64,000 nt of DNA from Diphasiastrum complanatum (Eukaryota; Streptophyta; Lycopodiopsida; Lycopodiales; Lycopodiaceae): the NCBI GenBank assembly GCA_029204225.1, contig CM055108.1:1779463-1843462 (forward strand). The letters are read 5' to 3'. Positions 24,933-37,943 of the stretch are shown here, piece after piece. The notes beneath the pieces are model-generated. The model saw only the letters and a program-made list of their open reading frames with translations. It searched no databases and was not told the origin of the DNA. The stretch's first letter is position 1, and each line of letters starts with the position of its first letter. Position numbers and translations under genes: made by a program.

Positions 24933-25623
24933 TGTTAAAAGTATAGTACTAAGGACCATAAATGGATCTTTGAATGATCCACAAGGTGATTATATGCTTG
25001 TTAAACAATCTATCAAAAATTAGTCATCAGAAAATAAGATCTAGTTTAGTAGCTTGATAGGAAACAAGTAGAGACAATCAAAGCATTGATCAAATAGTCT
25101 AATCCAACTCCACACGTGTGGAAATAAGGCTGTGTTACGGCCTGTAGATAGTGTTTACAAAGTGCCAAAGCTGGGTTTCATTGGAAAAATAGAGTAATCA
25201 CCATACAATGAGAGGAAACTCGAGTTTCTCCTTGAGGCTCCAAAAAGTTTCTATTTTCTCACTATGGAGAATGGAAATACATAGTAAAACACACTTCCTT
25301 TGCAAAGTTAGGTGAAAATACAGCATGTAATAAGGAAGTAGACTCCACTTTCTTGCCCTAATGTGAAAACCCTAGCCTAGATCCAAGAGTCATGCTTGGT
25401 AGGTGCATGGTAGGTACAAATCTCATCATAAATCATGGTCTAGATCCTACAAAGTAGGAATTACTACCAAATAGACACAACCACTCCTCTTGACTCGTGG
25501 TAACCTACTTTAGTTGTGTATGTACAAGTGGCACTTTGGCCATTCAAGTAACCAACAAACAATATTGACAAAATGTACAATATTCTACATGGCTAGATTT
25601 GCCAATGTAGGCAGTTTTTCACA
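24933..25623 (-). repeat. Copia C 3' LTR (left)
   Basis: A 691-bp direct repeat of 30216-30905. It encodes the last codons of the pol frame, because the frame reads across the purine tract. Confidence 0.95.
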
Positions 25624-28600
25624 CTCCTCCTCAAATCTAGCCTTGGAGATCACAATGCTTTTATCAATAACTCCAATTGAAGATCTATGCTTGACAAATG
25701 AATCTTTAGCTAAAGTTTTAGTAAACAAATCAGCCAAGCAACTTGATGATGGCACGTGTTGGAGCTTGATCTCTTTAGCTTGTATTTTTTCCCTCACGAA
25801 ATGATGAGCAATTTCGATGTGTTTGCTCCTTGCATGGAATGTAGGATTAGTTGCAAGTGATTGGGCTGATTGGTTGTCACAATAGATGATAGGGATCTCC
25901 TCCTCCATGACATGAAGCTCCACCAATAGCCTTTTGAGCCACAAGACCTCCTTGCATGTTGATGTCAAGGCCTTGTATTCGGATTCTGTGGAAGATAGGG
26001 AGATGGTATCTTGCTTTTTGGAAAGCCATGATACTACTCCATCACATAGAAAGGTGGCAAAGGCACTTGTTGATCTTCTATCCACTTCATCACCTACAAA
26101 ATCCGAGTCACTATAGGCTCTTAAGCCAAGATTAATTCCTCTATACAAAATACCAAAATTCTTAGTGAATGAAATGTATCTAAGAACTCTTTTGGCCATC
26201 TTCCAATATGAAACTAGAGGACTTTGCATGAATTGGCTTAACTTTCCAACACTATAACTAAGATCAGGTCTAGTTATAGTTAAATAGATCAAGGAGCCAA
26301 TAAGCCTTCTATATAATGTGATGTCCTCAAAGGATTCTTCATCACAACCAATAGATGCTTTTACATGTTGCTCCATTGGTGTCTCAATGCCTTTACAATT
26401 CTTCATTCCAAATCTATCTAGGATGGATGTAGCATATTTAGATTGACAAATGAAGCTAAAATCACATCCTCTAATAACCTCTATTCCAAGAATGAAGCTC
26501 AATAGGCCGAGATCTACCATCTTAAACTCTTTTGCTAAAGCAATTTTTACATCTCTAATTTCATCTAGATCATTACCACTTAAGATAATGTCATCTACAT
26601 ACAAAACAAGAATAATGATCATGCCATCATGAAAACTTATATACAATGATGGATCATAGGCACTCATTACAAAATTGATGGAAATGAGAAAAGAGTTTAG
26701 CCTAGAGTACCATGCTCTAGGTGCTTGCTTGAGCCCATAAAGGCTCTTCTTCAAAAAACACACCTTTCCTTCATGCTTTGCCTTGATGAAGCCCTCGGGT
26801 TGCCTCATGTAGATCTCTTCCTCCAAATAACCATTGAGGAATGCATTTGTGAAGTCAAATTGGAATAGCTCCCAATTGAAGGTTGTAGCAAGACTAATGA
26901 TCAACCTGATAGTAACAAGCTTAGCCACAGGAGCAAAAGTCTCATCATAGTCAATGCCTTTGGTTTGTAAAAAACCTTTGGCAACAAGCCTAGATTTATG
27001 CTTGCTTATTGATCCATCTTGATTATACTTCAATCTAAACACCCACTTGCAATCAAGAGGTTTCTTCCCTTGAGGAAGATCCACAAGATCCCAAGTATGA
27101 TTCTCAATAAGAGCATCATACTCTACTTGCATAGCATCCATCCAACTTTTAGACTTACAAGCATCTTCATAGCATGTTGGCTCATCTAACATTGAAGTAA
27201 GAAAGGTATAAGATGTGAAAGATGATGAGCCTTCCCTTTGATCACCTTGACCATCATAGGTGAGCCTCAATGGCTCGGATCTTGCCCTTGTAGATCTTCT
27301 TGGAGTTCTTGGAGTTCTTGCATCTTGAGGTGGATCCTCAAGTTCTTCACTTGGAAGCTCCTCCTCCATCCTAGCATGATCCTTGGCATCAAGATGATTA
27401 GTAGCATTATCATCCAAATCACAAGCATGTCCATCATCAAAAATAATATCCCTACTCACTATCACCTTGCTAGTGATGGGATTGAAGACTCTATAACCTT
27501 TGCTATTCTCACCATATCCCACAAAGATGCCTTTGATGGATGTTGCATCATCCTTCCTTCTCTTATCCAAGGATTGGTGTACATAGCAAGTGGATCCAAA
27601 AACTTTGAGATCTTTGAGATTGGGCTTCTCTCCAAATAGAGCTTCAAATGGTGTGATTCCTCCAATGGCTTGGTTTGGCAATCTATTGCACAAATAGTTA
27701 GCACAAGTTATTGCTTCACCCCAAAATGGTTTGGATAGAGGAGCATCTAGCCTTAAGGCCTTAGCACACTCACAAAGAGATCTATTTCTTCTCTCACTCA
27801 CTCCATTTTGTTGAGGGGTGTATGGACATGACAACTCCCTCTTTATGCCATTAGAAATACAAAAGTCAATCAACTTATTGGAGACATATTCACCTCCATT
27901 ATCACTCCTTAATACCTTAATCTTGGTACTAAGTTGATTTTCTACCAAAGTCTTGAACTTTACAAAAGAATCAAACACCATTGATTTGCTAGACAAGAGG
28001 TACATCCAACAAAATCTAGAATAGTCATCAATGAAGATTACATAGTACTTGGCACCACCATTAGACTCATGTGAAAAATTATGAACATCCGAATGGATGA
28101 GTTCAAGAGGAGAGTTTGAACTTGATGTAGATCTTGAGAAGGGTAGCTTGTGAGCCTTTGAGAGGCTGCATGCTTCACATCTCTTCCCACACTTTGACAA
28201 ATGCTTGGGGAGTTCAACTGCAAGCTCCTTTGTAGCCATAGATTCCATGGCTTTGTAGTTGGGGTGGCCCAACCTTTTGTGCCACAGTTCCACCTTTGAT
28301 AGCTCCACCTTTGCCAAGTTAACACTCTCCACTGCAATATTAGCATCAAGCTTAAATAATCTACCTTGCTTAAAACCTTTGGCTATACATTCATCATTTC
28401 TAAGGATGGAACAAACTCCATGCTTAAATTGTACATCTAGGCCATTATCCATTAACTGGCCAACACTAAGAAAATTCTTGGTTAACTTAGGAACATAAAG
28501 AACATTATCTAGATTCATCCTTTTGGATGATCCCACATACAAGGGAATTGTTCCTATTCCACTTATCTTATATTCTTGACTACTTGCAGTATAGATTGAT

Positions 28601-29584
28601 CTATTTAAGTCATTGTAAGAAAGTAAGGTGGAGAATAAGCCCTTTTGATATGTCATGTGGGAACTTGCCCCACTATCAATCCACCAAGAATCCTTGGTGT
28701 TGCTCTTGGATGATGGTGGTTTGTTGGAAACCATCAATGATGACTCTTCATCCTCCTCTTCCTCCTGATGTGCAATGTTGCTTTGTTTGCTCTCTTGTGC
28801 CTTCTTCTTCTTGAGACATTCTGATGCAAAATGTCCTTTCTTTCCACAGAAAAAACATTTGTACTTGGACTTGTCTTTGATCTTGCCCTTTGAGCTTGAA
28901 GCCTCGTCCTCCTCCTTGGTCTCCTTGAAGTGCTTCTTCTTGCTTTTGAATGAGAAATTAGCTTTCTCATCACCATCCTGCAGAAATAGCATTCATTCTT
29001 GCATTGGTATGCAACATCCTATACTCTTCAGCTACTAATACACTGTGTAGCTTTTCTATAGTAGGCAAAGTGTCTTGGATTGCAAAGCTTTGGACCAAAT
29101 TTGTAAAGCCACTCCCTAGACCATTTAGGACAATCTGAACAAGCTCACTATCTTGAATCTTCTCTCCAATGGAAGCTAACTCCCTATTAAGAGACTTGAT
29201 TCTTAGCACATAATCTTGTGCATTCTCATCACTCCTCTTCATGCTTTATAAAATCTGATTCCTAAGAATGAGAACCCTCGAAGTGTTACTAGACTCATAG
29301 ATAGATTTTAAAGATTCCAAAGCCTCTTTAGCACTCTTACATGATGATACTTCCCTTAAAAGATCATTGCTTACATTCATCTTAATACAGTGAAGTGCAA
29401 GCCTAGACCTCTTCTTGTATCTCACTAATTCCTGTGCACCTAGAGGTTCATCTTCATCATCTATTAGAAACTCATAAAGATCCTGGAGCACCATTAGTGA
29501 CTCCATCCTCACTTTCCAAATAGCATAATTGGTAGAATTTAACCTCTCACTAGCTTCTAGAAGGTAGGCTCCCACTGATCCCAT
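25585..29584 (-). pseudogene. Copia C gag-pol polyprotein (one nonsense codon, one frameshift)
   Basis: Gag starts at 29584 (GSVGAYLLEASERLNSTNYA) and has an in-frame TAA at 29246, where a sense codon is expected between NQIL and SMKRSDEN. It resumes in the same frame to about 28985. There a one-base shift moves to the 1135-codon frame 28992-25585. That frame carries, in order, zinc knuckle CX2CX4HX4C (residues 46-59), protease WWIDSGASSHM, integrase zinc region (RLGHPNYKAM, CEACSLSKAH), integrase core (LRSDNGGEYVS, PQQNGVSERRNR), RT with LYVDDIILSGND, and RNase H (SWLSKKQDTISLSSTESEYK). All catalytic motifs are present. Repair of two lesions would be needed for activity, so it is probably dead but recent. 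Confidence 0.93.
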
Positions 29585-30202
29585 CTTACTAGCAAGATTC
29601 TACACACAAGATATAGATTTGTTTGGACCTAAAACTCACAAAGGTTTCTAACTTGCATTGTTTCACTCAAATGTTGACTTCTAATCCAACAGATGGATTT
29701 GTAATCACAGTTCTATCACTCCCTCACAAGCTGGAATGAAGATAAGATGAGATGAAAACTACACTCAAGCAAATCTTGCCAATCTTGGCTATTCTTGGAC
29801 AAAAACTGACTCTATCTCTCTCATTCACTTTGATGTACTTTCAAGACCTGATTTCCACTTTAAGAAGGTCTGAAATCAGCCTAGATTAATTAGTTTTCAT
29901 GAAACAAATTCAAAACTACTCAATGGCAAGTGATCTTGGTAGCTTATCCTAGGATTTGCACCAAAAATTACATCAAACTGACACCATATGAATTTTCTAT
30001 GATCCAATGAATATGGGTTATTAAATGCTGGTTCAGAGATGCCCACACGTGTGAAGAGTACGGATTTTGATCCTGAAAAAGTTTGGGATCAAATCCCCTC
30101 ACCAAAACCTGGATATCAGCTCGCCCTTCCAATACTAGCTTTTTGCACCAAAACCTGCTAAAACTGGATTAGATTCAAACACAGATAAATGGCCTTGTAC
30201 TT

Positions 30203-30215
30203 GGCTCTGATACCA
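30203..30215 (-). other. Primer binding site of copia C (initiator Met tRNA)
   Basis: The minus strand reads TGGTATCAGAGCC, directly abutting the LTR end. Confidence 0.9.
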
Positions 30216-30905
30216 TGTTAAAGTACAGTACTAAGGACCATAAATGGATCTTTGAATGATTCACAAGGTGATTGTATGCTTGTTAAACAATCTATCAGAA
30301 ACTAGTCATCAGAAAACAAGATCTAGTTTAGCAGCTTGATAGGAAACAAGTAGAGACAATCAAAGCATTGATCAAATAGTCTAATCCAACTCCACACGTG
30401 TGGAAATAAGGCTGTAGTACAGCCTGTAGACAGTGTTTACAAAGTGCCAAAGCTGGGTTTCATTGGAAAAATAGAGTAATCACCATACAATGAGAGGAAA
30501 CTCGAGTTTTTCCTTGAGGCTCCAAAAAGTTTCTATCTTCTCACTATGGAGAATGGAAATACATAGTAAAACACACTTCCTTTGCAAAGTTAGGTGAAAA
30601 TCCAGCATGTAATAAGGAAGTAGACTCCACTTTCTTGCCCTAATGTGAAAACCCTAGCCTAGATCCAAGAGTCATGCTTGGTAGGTGCATGGTAGGTACA
30701 AATCTCATCATAAATCATGGTCTAGATCCTACAAAGTAGGAATCACTACCAAATAGACACAACCACTCCTCTTGACTCGTGGTAACCTACTTTAGGTGTG
30801 TATGTACAAGTGGCACTTTGGCCATTCAAGTAACCAACAAACAATATTGACAAAATGTACAATATTCTACATGGCTAGATTTGCCAATGTAGGCAATTTT
30901 TCACA
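30216..30905 (-). repeat. Copia C 5' LTR (right)
   Basis: Partner of 24933-25623. It is followed at once by copia D gag sequence. Confidence 0.95.
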
Positions 30906-31456
30906 TCGACAATCACCTTTTGGAGGTTCATGGTAGTATCTTTCGCGAGCAAGGTCGTTGTCTGGAATGATCTGGGTAAGGCTCTCAACAGGTAAGTGAG
31001 CTTCTTCTCAGCTAACACTGCGTTCTCTGCTCTAGAGTTATGTAGTGATAGAAACAGATCCTTCATCTTTCTTACGAAAGAAGTGACGTCTTTCCCATCC
31101 CACTGTAGAGATGTCAGCTGATCTTCCAGCATCATGATTTGACTTCTTGATTTCGTCTAAAATCTTGTGAGCAATGCATCCCACATCTCCTTAGCTTTGG
31201 AGAGTGTAGCCAGGTCAAGTGTGAGACTATCTTTGATGGAAGATGATAGCAAGGCTACTGCCTGGTCGTTTTTCTCCCTCCACTCGCGTAGCTCCTTGCC
31301 TGATGTCGTAGGCATCTCTTCTGTGCCATCCACCCAGGGGAATAATCCTTCGCCCTTGAGTATGACTGATGTCTTAACTTTCCAAGCTATAAATTTAGAT
31401 CCTGAAGAATCAAGAACTGTGCAGATCTTGCTCTGCATGTTGCTGATTGAAGTCAT
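30906..31456 (-). pseudogene. Copia D gag, proximal part
   Basis: Starts at 31456 and shows the copia gag (UBN2-like) pattern: SSGSKFIAWKVKTSVILKGE, AKEMWDALLTRF, then after a frame change MMLEDQLTSLQWDGKDVTSF, YLLRALPRSFQTT and MNLQKVIVDV. The valine is followed by the copia C insertion, and the frame resumes at 24932 with EIREEVKAKEHLEHKDG. One stop or frameshift lies at about 31140. Only gag is present. No copia D pol was found. Confidence 0.85.
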
Positions 31457-31562
31457 TGCTTCTTAAGTCTGTTCCCTCGTTGATGGTGGTTCGTCTGAAT
31501 GCTTGGCCTCCTGGATCTGATAGCTTCTTGGCTATGTCAGATTATGACAATATAGGTAGGTA

Positions 31563-31575
31563 GGCTCTGATACCA
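31563..31575 (-). other. Primer binding site of copia D (initiator Met tRNA)
   Basis: The minus strand reads TGGTATCAGAGCC, one base inside the LTR that begins at 31577. Confidence 0.88.
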
Positions 31576-31576
31576 C

Positions 31577-32234
31577 TGATGAGAAGTAGCGCGGTCGTGA
31601 AACAAAAGTGAAGGCAAAGCAACCACGATTCAAGGCGATTCGGATGGAGTTCAGATGTGGTCGCTGGACACTGCCAGCTAAATTGCTCCTACAATCCTCC
31701 ATAATGTAGTCAGGCACTGTTGATCTACATTTATAAATTAATACAGCATTCAACAAATTCAACCAATGTGCGGAAATTGAACTGAATGGGAGAATCAGAA
31801 ACACGAATAACAGCAGATACATTTGCATTCAAGATCATACATCATACAAGAAGACATGCGCACAATGGCTACAAGATCATTTATTGATTTTCTCTGATCC
31901 TTCAAGCATTGCATGCATATCCACGTAGTGTGTTGGCGTGAGAGAAATATAGTTCTCTCATGAGTGGATGTCTCACTTACTAGCGGACTTGTGGATCACT
32001 ATGGATCCTGCTCACAGAACTTGTCTCGCAGACTTCTTGTCTGTATTTCGTCTTGATTGCTTACTAGCATCAGACTACTTCGTGTGTATATTTGTCAAAT
32101 ATCATCTAGTAAGTATATAGTCGCTCTATGTAACTTTAAGATTAGACTGATTAAGCATCTACAACTAATCAGGAAATTACAAGAGTGACAGATTAGCCAC
32201 GACCTAGAGTGTTTCTGCTGACGTCATGCCATCA
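31577..32234 (-). repeat. Copia D 5' LTR
   Basis: The left end is fixed by the primer site. The right end is inferred from matched termini, TGATG and CATCA. There is no second copy in the window, as the 3' half of the element is lost. Confidence 0.6.
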
Positions 32235-32544
32235 AATCAGATATTCTTCTGGGTCCTTCCATGATCTTTGCTGGTACTCTTTGGAGCGTGAGGGCAGAAA
32301 AGGTTTCGCGACGTTTTTCGTGTCGCGTCGTTGGTTTCATTTCCGTCGCCTGATTTTCTCGTGCTGGACCGCAAAAGATTCTCGTTTGCAAATCTTTCGT
32401 GTTCGTGTCTTCCCGTCAGGTGTTCGCAAAATTTTTGTGCTTCGTGTCTCTTGACTTTCGTGTTCGCGAACATCTTCGTCAGACAGAGGGCTGAAAGCTA
32501 GCAAAGCTATGTAAATAGAAATGTTTTGTTTCTTCAGATTTAGC

Positions 32545-32581
<37 letters not shown>

Positions 32582-33448
32582 AAGAGAGAGAGCCCAATGC
32601 ACTTTGGCCCTAATCAATCTTGGCCACACACTTATAACTTATGCAAATAAATCACCACCCACGATCAATGGTAATAACGCAATCTTGACTAGATTCAAGG
32701 GTCCATATTTCACTTAAATGTTAGACCAATAAAAAAAGATACACTTGAATTGTTAGAAAGGGGAAGGAGACGCAATCAAACCCACCATATTCATATTCCA
32801 CACATAACATGTCATAAATCTATTGCCTCCTTCCTCTTGCGAAGTCAAAAGCTGTTGAATCATATTTTTACCCCAAGATATGTGTACTACCATCACACAG
32901 AGTTTGAACTTTGCACTAAAATTTTGAAGTGCTTAACCAACCAGAAATTCAACATAATTGAGCTAAAAAATGAGAGAGAGAGAGAGATGCTACCTAGAAA
33001 TGAGTATATCACACTGCGTTTAAAAGTACAAAATAAAGCAAGAACTGAAGGAGAGGATTTAGTGCTGATGTATAAAAACAATCAGTTTAGATAGTGGTAT
33101 TTCGAGACTGCAAAAGAGCGACGATCAGTAGATTCAGACGAGACCCGAGCAGCAAAAGAAAATTCTAACAAAGATACATAAGCTATTTCTAGTTGTTATA
33201 AGCAATTATGATAGTCAATAAATCCATCGTGGATGTGTGTAAGCAATAATCCCAGCTGTCTGCGATGGCAATCTTCAATTTTGGTTATAGACTGTAAGAA
33301 TGTTCAAGCTGGAGAATGTATCTGTGGCAATTTATAGTGTCATATACAGAATTTCAAGATCGGCATGTCCAAGTGTTTGTGTAGATGCAAACGCTGTACA
33401 TGGTCTTGAATCCCTTTTCTACACGTTAAAAGAATTCCAGGACAACCC
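32235..33448. other. 3' flank of STP-A with a GA microsatellite
   Basis: A (GA)n tract of about 45 bp lies at 32547-32600 with small interruptions, and a short one at 32970-32986. Bases 33300-33448 are recognisably similar to the sequence after the STP-B stop (61230-61382), so this is probably the 3' UTR. No gene was seen. Confidence 0.55.
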
Positions 33449-36267
33449 TTACTGGCTATGAACCACCACACTCGGTCTTTGCACTGCAGCATATGTATCT
33501 ACGGCAGGAACAATCTGCTTCCAAAACCAATGCTGCCTCCACACATTTATCATTTCTTCAATAGGCACATTTTTTGTCTCTGGTAGGAAGAAGTACACAA
33601 ACAAGCTCATGACGGCAACCCATGCGGCGAAGAATAGGAAGATACCATACTGGAAGTGGCATAGCATTGCTAGAAATGATTGTGCAATAACGAATGTGAA
33701 AAGCATGTTCACTGAAACTGTAATGCTTTGCCCTGCAGAACGAGTTTCAAGAGGAAATATTTCACTGGGAACTAGCCAGCCCAAAGGACCCCATGACCAT
33801 GCAAATGAGGAAACATATATGCAGATAACAATGACCACCAAAACAGCAAACCCCTTGGAAAGTTCTTTTGCTCCTCCAAACTTCTCCCCCAGAATTATCC
33901 CTATGACGACCTGCATCCCAGACAGCAAATAATTATTAAAGACCTAGTTTTTATGATCTCATACTTCAGCAACAACAAACATGTGCTACAAGAGTTGTAT
34001 CTCGTCCTGAAACCGAAAAACGGCAAAGTAGCGCTAGCTTCAAGTAAAAAATCTTTCTCCATTCAATCAAGATCGTAATAGGGATGATGCGCACTAACAG
34101 CGAATTTGCAAACCACCAACAAAACACCAAAACGTATCTAGTTTCAAGGTCTAAAATCAGCTGAAATGGAAAAAACCCCAGCTAAAACTGAATAAAAAAA
34201 TTATAACAGCTCAAAGGTGTTACCTGTGAAAGGAACATTTGAACACCAGCCTCAAGAAACAGAATTCTCCGTCCCCATTTGTCCACAGTAAAGATAGACA
34301 CAAGGGTTGCAACCACGTTGACCGCACCAGTAATAACTGCAGAATAAAGAGATGCGTTTCCTCCAAACCCAATTGATTTGAATAACACCGGTGCATAAAA
34401 CATGATGGCATTGATTCCTGTGAGCTGTTGGAAGAAAGGGATTAGAATAGCCAAGATAAGTTGAGGACGATTCCTCTTTTCCAAAATATTCCGAAAAGGA
34501 TACTTCACTGCATTTGCTTTTTCACTGGCCTGCACCAGATCTTCAAATTCTGCATCTACAGTTTTTGTTCCTCTAATTTTCTCTAGCAAGGCTCTCCCTT
34601 TATCCAGGTTACCCCGTTCTATAAGACTATTAGGTGTCTCCGGCAGGAAAAGCCCACCAACAAACATGAGCAAAGCAGGAACACCTGCCAAGCCCAAAGA
34701 AATTCTCCAGCCCCAAGGTCTGACCGTAGCTGTTCCATAGTTTATCATATTTGCAACAACAATCCCAATAGTGATAGCTAACTGAAACATGATATTCAAT
34801 GCACCACGAAACTTTGCAGGTGCCATTTCAGACAGATAAAGAGGAACAGCCTGCAAGGTAGTGACACACACAACCTTACAAAGTATACGACAAGCCTTTG
34901 AAGTATTAATGTATCACAATCAGAAAAATTAGTATTTGAATAATACTATCAACCATGTGCTCACCCTTGATGCTATGAAAAACACGTGGAAATAGCTATT
35001 CAAACAGATAGAGCAATGCATTGTGAAAACCAGGAGTGCTAGTTAGTACTGACATAAATCATACTTTCTATAAAACATAACTCTGAAGAAGCCAAAAACG
35101 TGAGTATATCCACTTCCTTTGAAGTACCTGATTGCCAAAGCCTACTCCAACACCGAGCAAGATGCGTCCAAGGATAAGCATGGACAAGTTCACAGCAGCT
35201 GCATTGAGAGCAGCCCCAACCAGAAAGCTCAAACCACCAAAGAGAATAGAAGGCCTACGGCCGTAGCGCCGCGTAACAAATGATGCCCCAAAGCTCGCAA
35301 TCAATGCAGAAATGTACAGTGATGACGTGAATGTAGTAAGTGCCTGATTGTTATATTTGCAGTAGTCTTGATTTCTGGTGAGCTGGTTTTTGTGATGTTC
35401 GACAGTTGGGAAAAAATTCTCCAGAAAGTCATCCATTGATGTCACTCCACCTACCATCACAAACCCGACAAACTCATAAGTCCACATCATCAGAAAAAAG
35501 TCTTGTTACGTAATCAAAATGTAAATTCCTTCATCCCAGTTTTCAGATCATCAAAATAAAATTTGACGGGAGATTCAGCATGTTGATCTTAGTTTTTGAA
35601 AGGCCATGAGCAAAATGCAACTGCCTGAATTCTTCAGAATCATACAAAGTAGCAAATGTGATAGATTGATACAAGTTCGAAGCAGAACTTAAGCTGGAAA
35701 GAAAGTTATAATCGCTTTGTACATTAAAAAAAATTGGTCTTTAGCTGCGAATGCAAAAGGAAGCATGAAGAAATTGTCACAACAGCAACAAGCTGTCCAA
35801 AGTTCAAACGAACCTAAAATCAGTCGTGGAATACTTCAAGAAGATTGCCATATGAAGTAACACAAATTGGAGTCAAACAAGATACAGCACAAATGAGTTG
35901 CAATAGCGCCAATCCATTCTGATATTATTTCTAACGTTTCGTGGCAATGCAGCTAAATCCTGCGGAATATTATAAGTAGCAGAAAAGATGTGGCTAACCT
36001 TAGACGATCCTTATAAAATCTTATGCACCCTGCTTAATGATTGTCATTTAGTGTGTTGAGAAAGTTAGAGAATGTCGGATTGGGATAATTCATTTACATG
36101 AGCAACCGAAGATTGAATTGGAAGGTACCTGAGATGCCGATGTCATAGCCGAATATAAGGCCTCCACTTGCAGCCACGATGCAAGCAAGAACAACAAACA
36201 AAGTCATTCGTCCTTCATATAAATCTGCTCTACCGCCTCCAACGCTGAAAGATGCACTTCCTGCCAT
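33449..36267 (-). CDS. STP-type monosaccharide/H+ symporter (STP-A), 4 exons, 516 aa
   Basis: A plasma-membrane sugar transporter of the major facilitator superfamily (STP family, hexose/H+ symport). Exons on the minus strand: 36267-36129, 35450-35128, 34850-34224, 33910-33449. All introns are GT-AG and the phases join to a 516-residue protein, the usual STP length. Visible motifs are [59 protein letters not shown] and [11 protein letters not shown]. Asp42 and Arg142 fall exactly at the proton-coupling pair described for Arabidopsis STP10. Cys77 and Cys447 fit its lid disulfide. The start is the first ATG after a TATA box. No damage was seen, so it is probably functional. Which hexose it prefers cannot be read from the sequence. 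Sister copies lie at 57-58 kb (dead) and 61-64 kb. Confidence 0.95.
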
Positions 36268-36486
36268 ATTATGATCGTTCGTTCTGATCAACAACTCGCC
36301 AAACCCAAAGCTTCAAACAGGTAATTGATCACTGCACGATACACCCTATCAGAGATTGCTTGTGTACTGAGATGAGCGCAACAAAGGATCAATCGCAAGG
36401 CTTAAGAGACACAGTGATGACAGAGGCGGAGATAGAAAAGCCGCAGCAGCAAAATGGAAGTGAAAATGTATTGCAGAAAGAGGTGG

Positions 36487-36494
36487 TATTTATA
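36487..36494 (-). promoter_or_regulatory. TATA box of STP-A
   Basis: The minus strand reads TATAAATA about 220 bases upstream of the ATG, in a pyrimidine-rich context. An ACGT-core element (acgtgt on the plus strand, 36554-36559) and a G-box (CACGTG, 36805-36810) lie further upstream. Such motifs often bind bZIP or bHLH factors, but their use here is only inferred. Confidence 0.55.
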
Positions 36495-36599
36495 GTGAGT
36501 GAGTGGATAGACGATGGAATGTTGAGCCAGTTGCCCACCCCCATCTCATCCTTACGTGTACACAGGGCAATAAAGGGTCATAAAGGGTCATAGGCCAGC

Positions 36600-37943
36600 C
36601 CATTGCATCTAAGGAGCATAGGGCCGTCTGGCCCAAGTGCATTGTCCACCACATGTTTTTTTTTTTTATAGCAAAAATCTTGGCCATGGCTCCCGCTGCT
36701 CGGCACCACTTTGGGGCTGCCCCTGCTGCCCAGGACCCCAGCCTAGCCTTGATACATCTTCGCCCGGAAATTTTCACGGCCCCCACCCACATGGGGATCG
36801 TCTCCACGTGGCGCTCAACCACTCGGTCGGGGCCAATGGTCGGGGCCAACGGCCAGGGCCAAACGCCCAACACATGTGTGCCTCGTGCCTGAAAACGTTA
36901 GGGGGCGAGGCCTGCCGACTATGATTCTTTACCGGCAAGGAAAATGTCATCTGCTCGACTGATTCCATTGCGTAATCTTTTTCACATGACCATTATGTAG
37001 TAGAATCTAAATTTGAAAAGCATAATCAATGTTTTCAAAGTTGAGCTTTTTTCATAGGACCATTATGAAGTAGAATTTTTATCTTAAAAACGTAATCAAG
37101 GCTGAAAACAATGGGTCACTATTCTAAAGCTAGCTACAAGTGCAAGCTTTACTCCTGGCGCTAGCATTGTTCGTGCCAACAATGCCACTACTGCTCTCAG
37201 TGCCAGTGTGACCAGAATCCAGCCGACGCCAAGCTCTTATGGCTCAAAAACTTTAATCGGATCTAGGGAAAATGACTTTCTAGAAAGATAAAATCCTAGA
37301 GAGAGAAGAACGGGCTCTACCAATTTGGTCTAAGCATTTGCTGTGAGGGGAGGTGTGTGAGGGGAGGTGGTGAATCCCACCATAACTATAGGGGGATGCA
37401 CGTTGCGACTCAAAGCAAGCTCCAAGCAAGTCTCAGCTCCCCTAGTTGGAATGATGTCTTGGCGCCTTCCTGCTTCAGCACTCCGAAGACCAAGGTCAGT
37501 CACACACTTGAAATGTAACCTAAGTCAGATTATTTGATAAAGAGGGATTTTTCTCAAACTGACTTTGATTACCTTATGGGTTTTAGTGTTCAGTAAAAGC
37601 ACCAGTTGTAAGGCCACTTCAATTTTTTTTTATCTAGCACAATAGTTGAGGGTAGTATCCCCGAACGCCAGCAGTATGTCGTCGGGACAATTTGGTCTGG
37701 GACACCAACTATATGTTGTTGGGACCATTTCGGTCTAGAAACTAGCTATCGTCATATTGGTCAACGCTTGTGGTTTTGCCTTGCATGACTGTGAATTGGT
37801 TAAGCTCTTGGGGAATGGGCTCTAACCTGTTAGATGAGTTCGATGGCTGGCTCGGGTGGAAGTTACCTGTTTATGGCTGTCCAATCTGGCGTGGCGCTAG
37901 GTTGGCTTCCAGAACTCGTGATGAAGCTTTGAGTTGGTTGAGA
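36600..37943. other. Upstream region of STP-A and spacer to CACTA-1
   Basis: 36650-36920 is GC-rich with overlapping short open frames that lack motifs. The remainder is unremarkable. No gene or repeat was recognised. Confidence 0.45.

Larger units (their letters stand above)
24933..30905 (-). mobile_element. Copia C: nearly intact copia retrotransposon nested in copia D gag
   Basis: The LTRs (24933-25623 and 30216-30905) start TGTGAAAAA and end TTTAACA on the minus strand. A methionine-tRNA primer site adjoins the right LTR (30203-30215). A purine tract, tttgaggaggagtg, adjoins the left LTR. Flanking pentamers tcaac and tcgac match at four of five bases. The gag-pol is broken only by one nonsense codon and one frameshift. 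By eye the two LTRs differ by about 17 substitutions and one indel, roughly 2.5 percent. This makes it the youngest dated-looking insertion in the window. Confidence 0.93.

Noticed and set aside
33609-33932. Plus-strand open frame opposite STP-A exon 4 (also 61552-61893 opposite STP-B)
   Set aside because: These are antisense shadows of the conserved STP exon.
36637-36924. Overlapping GC-rich open frames upstream of STP-A
   Set aside because: They lack motifs, overlap on both strands, and lie in the likely promoter region.
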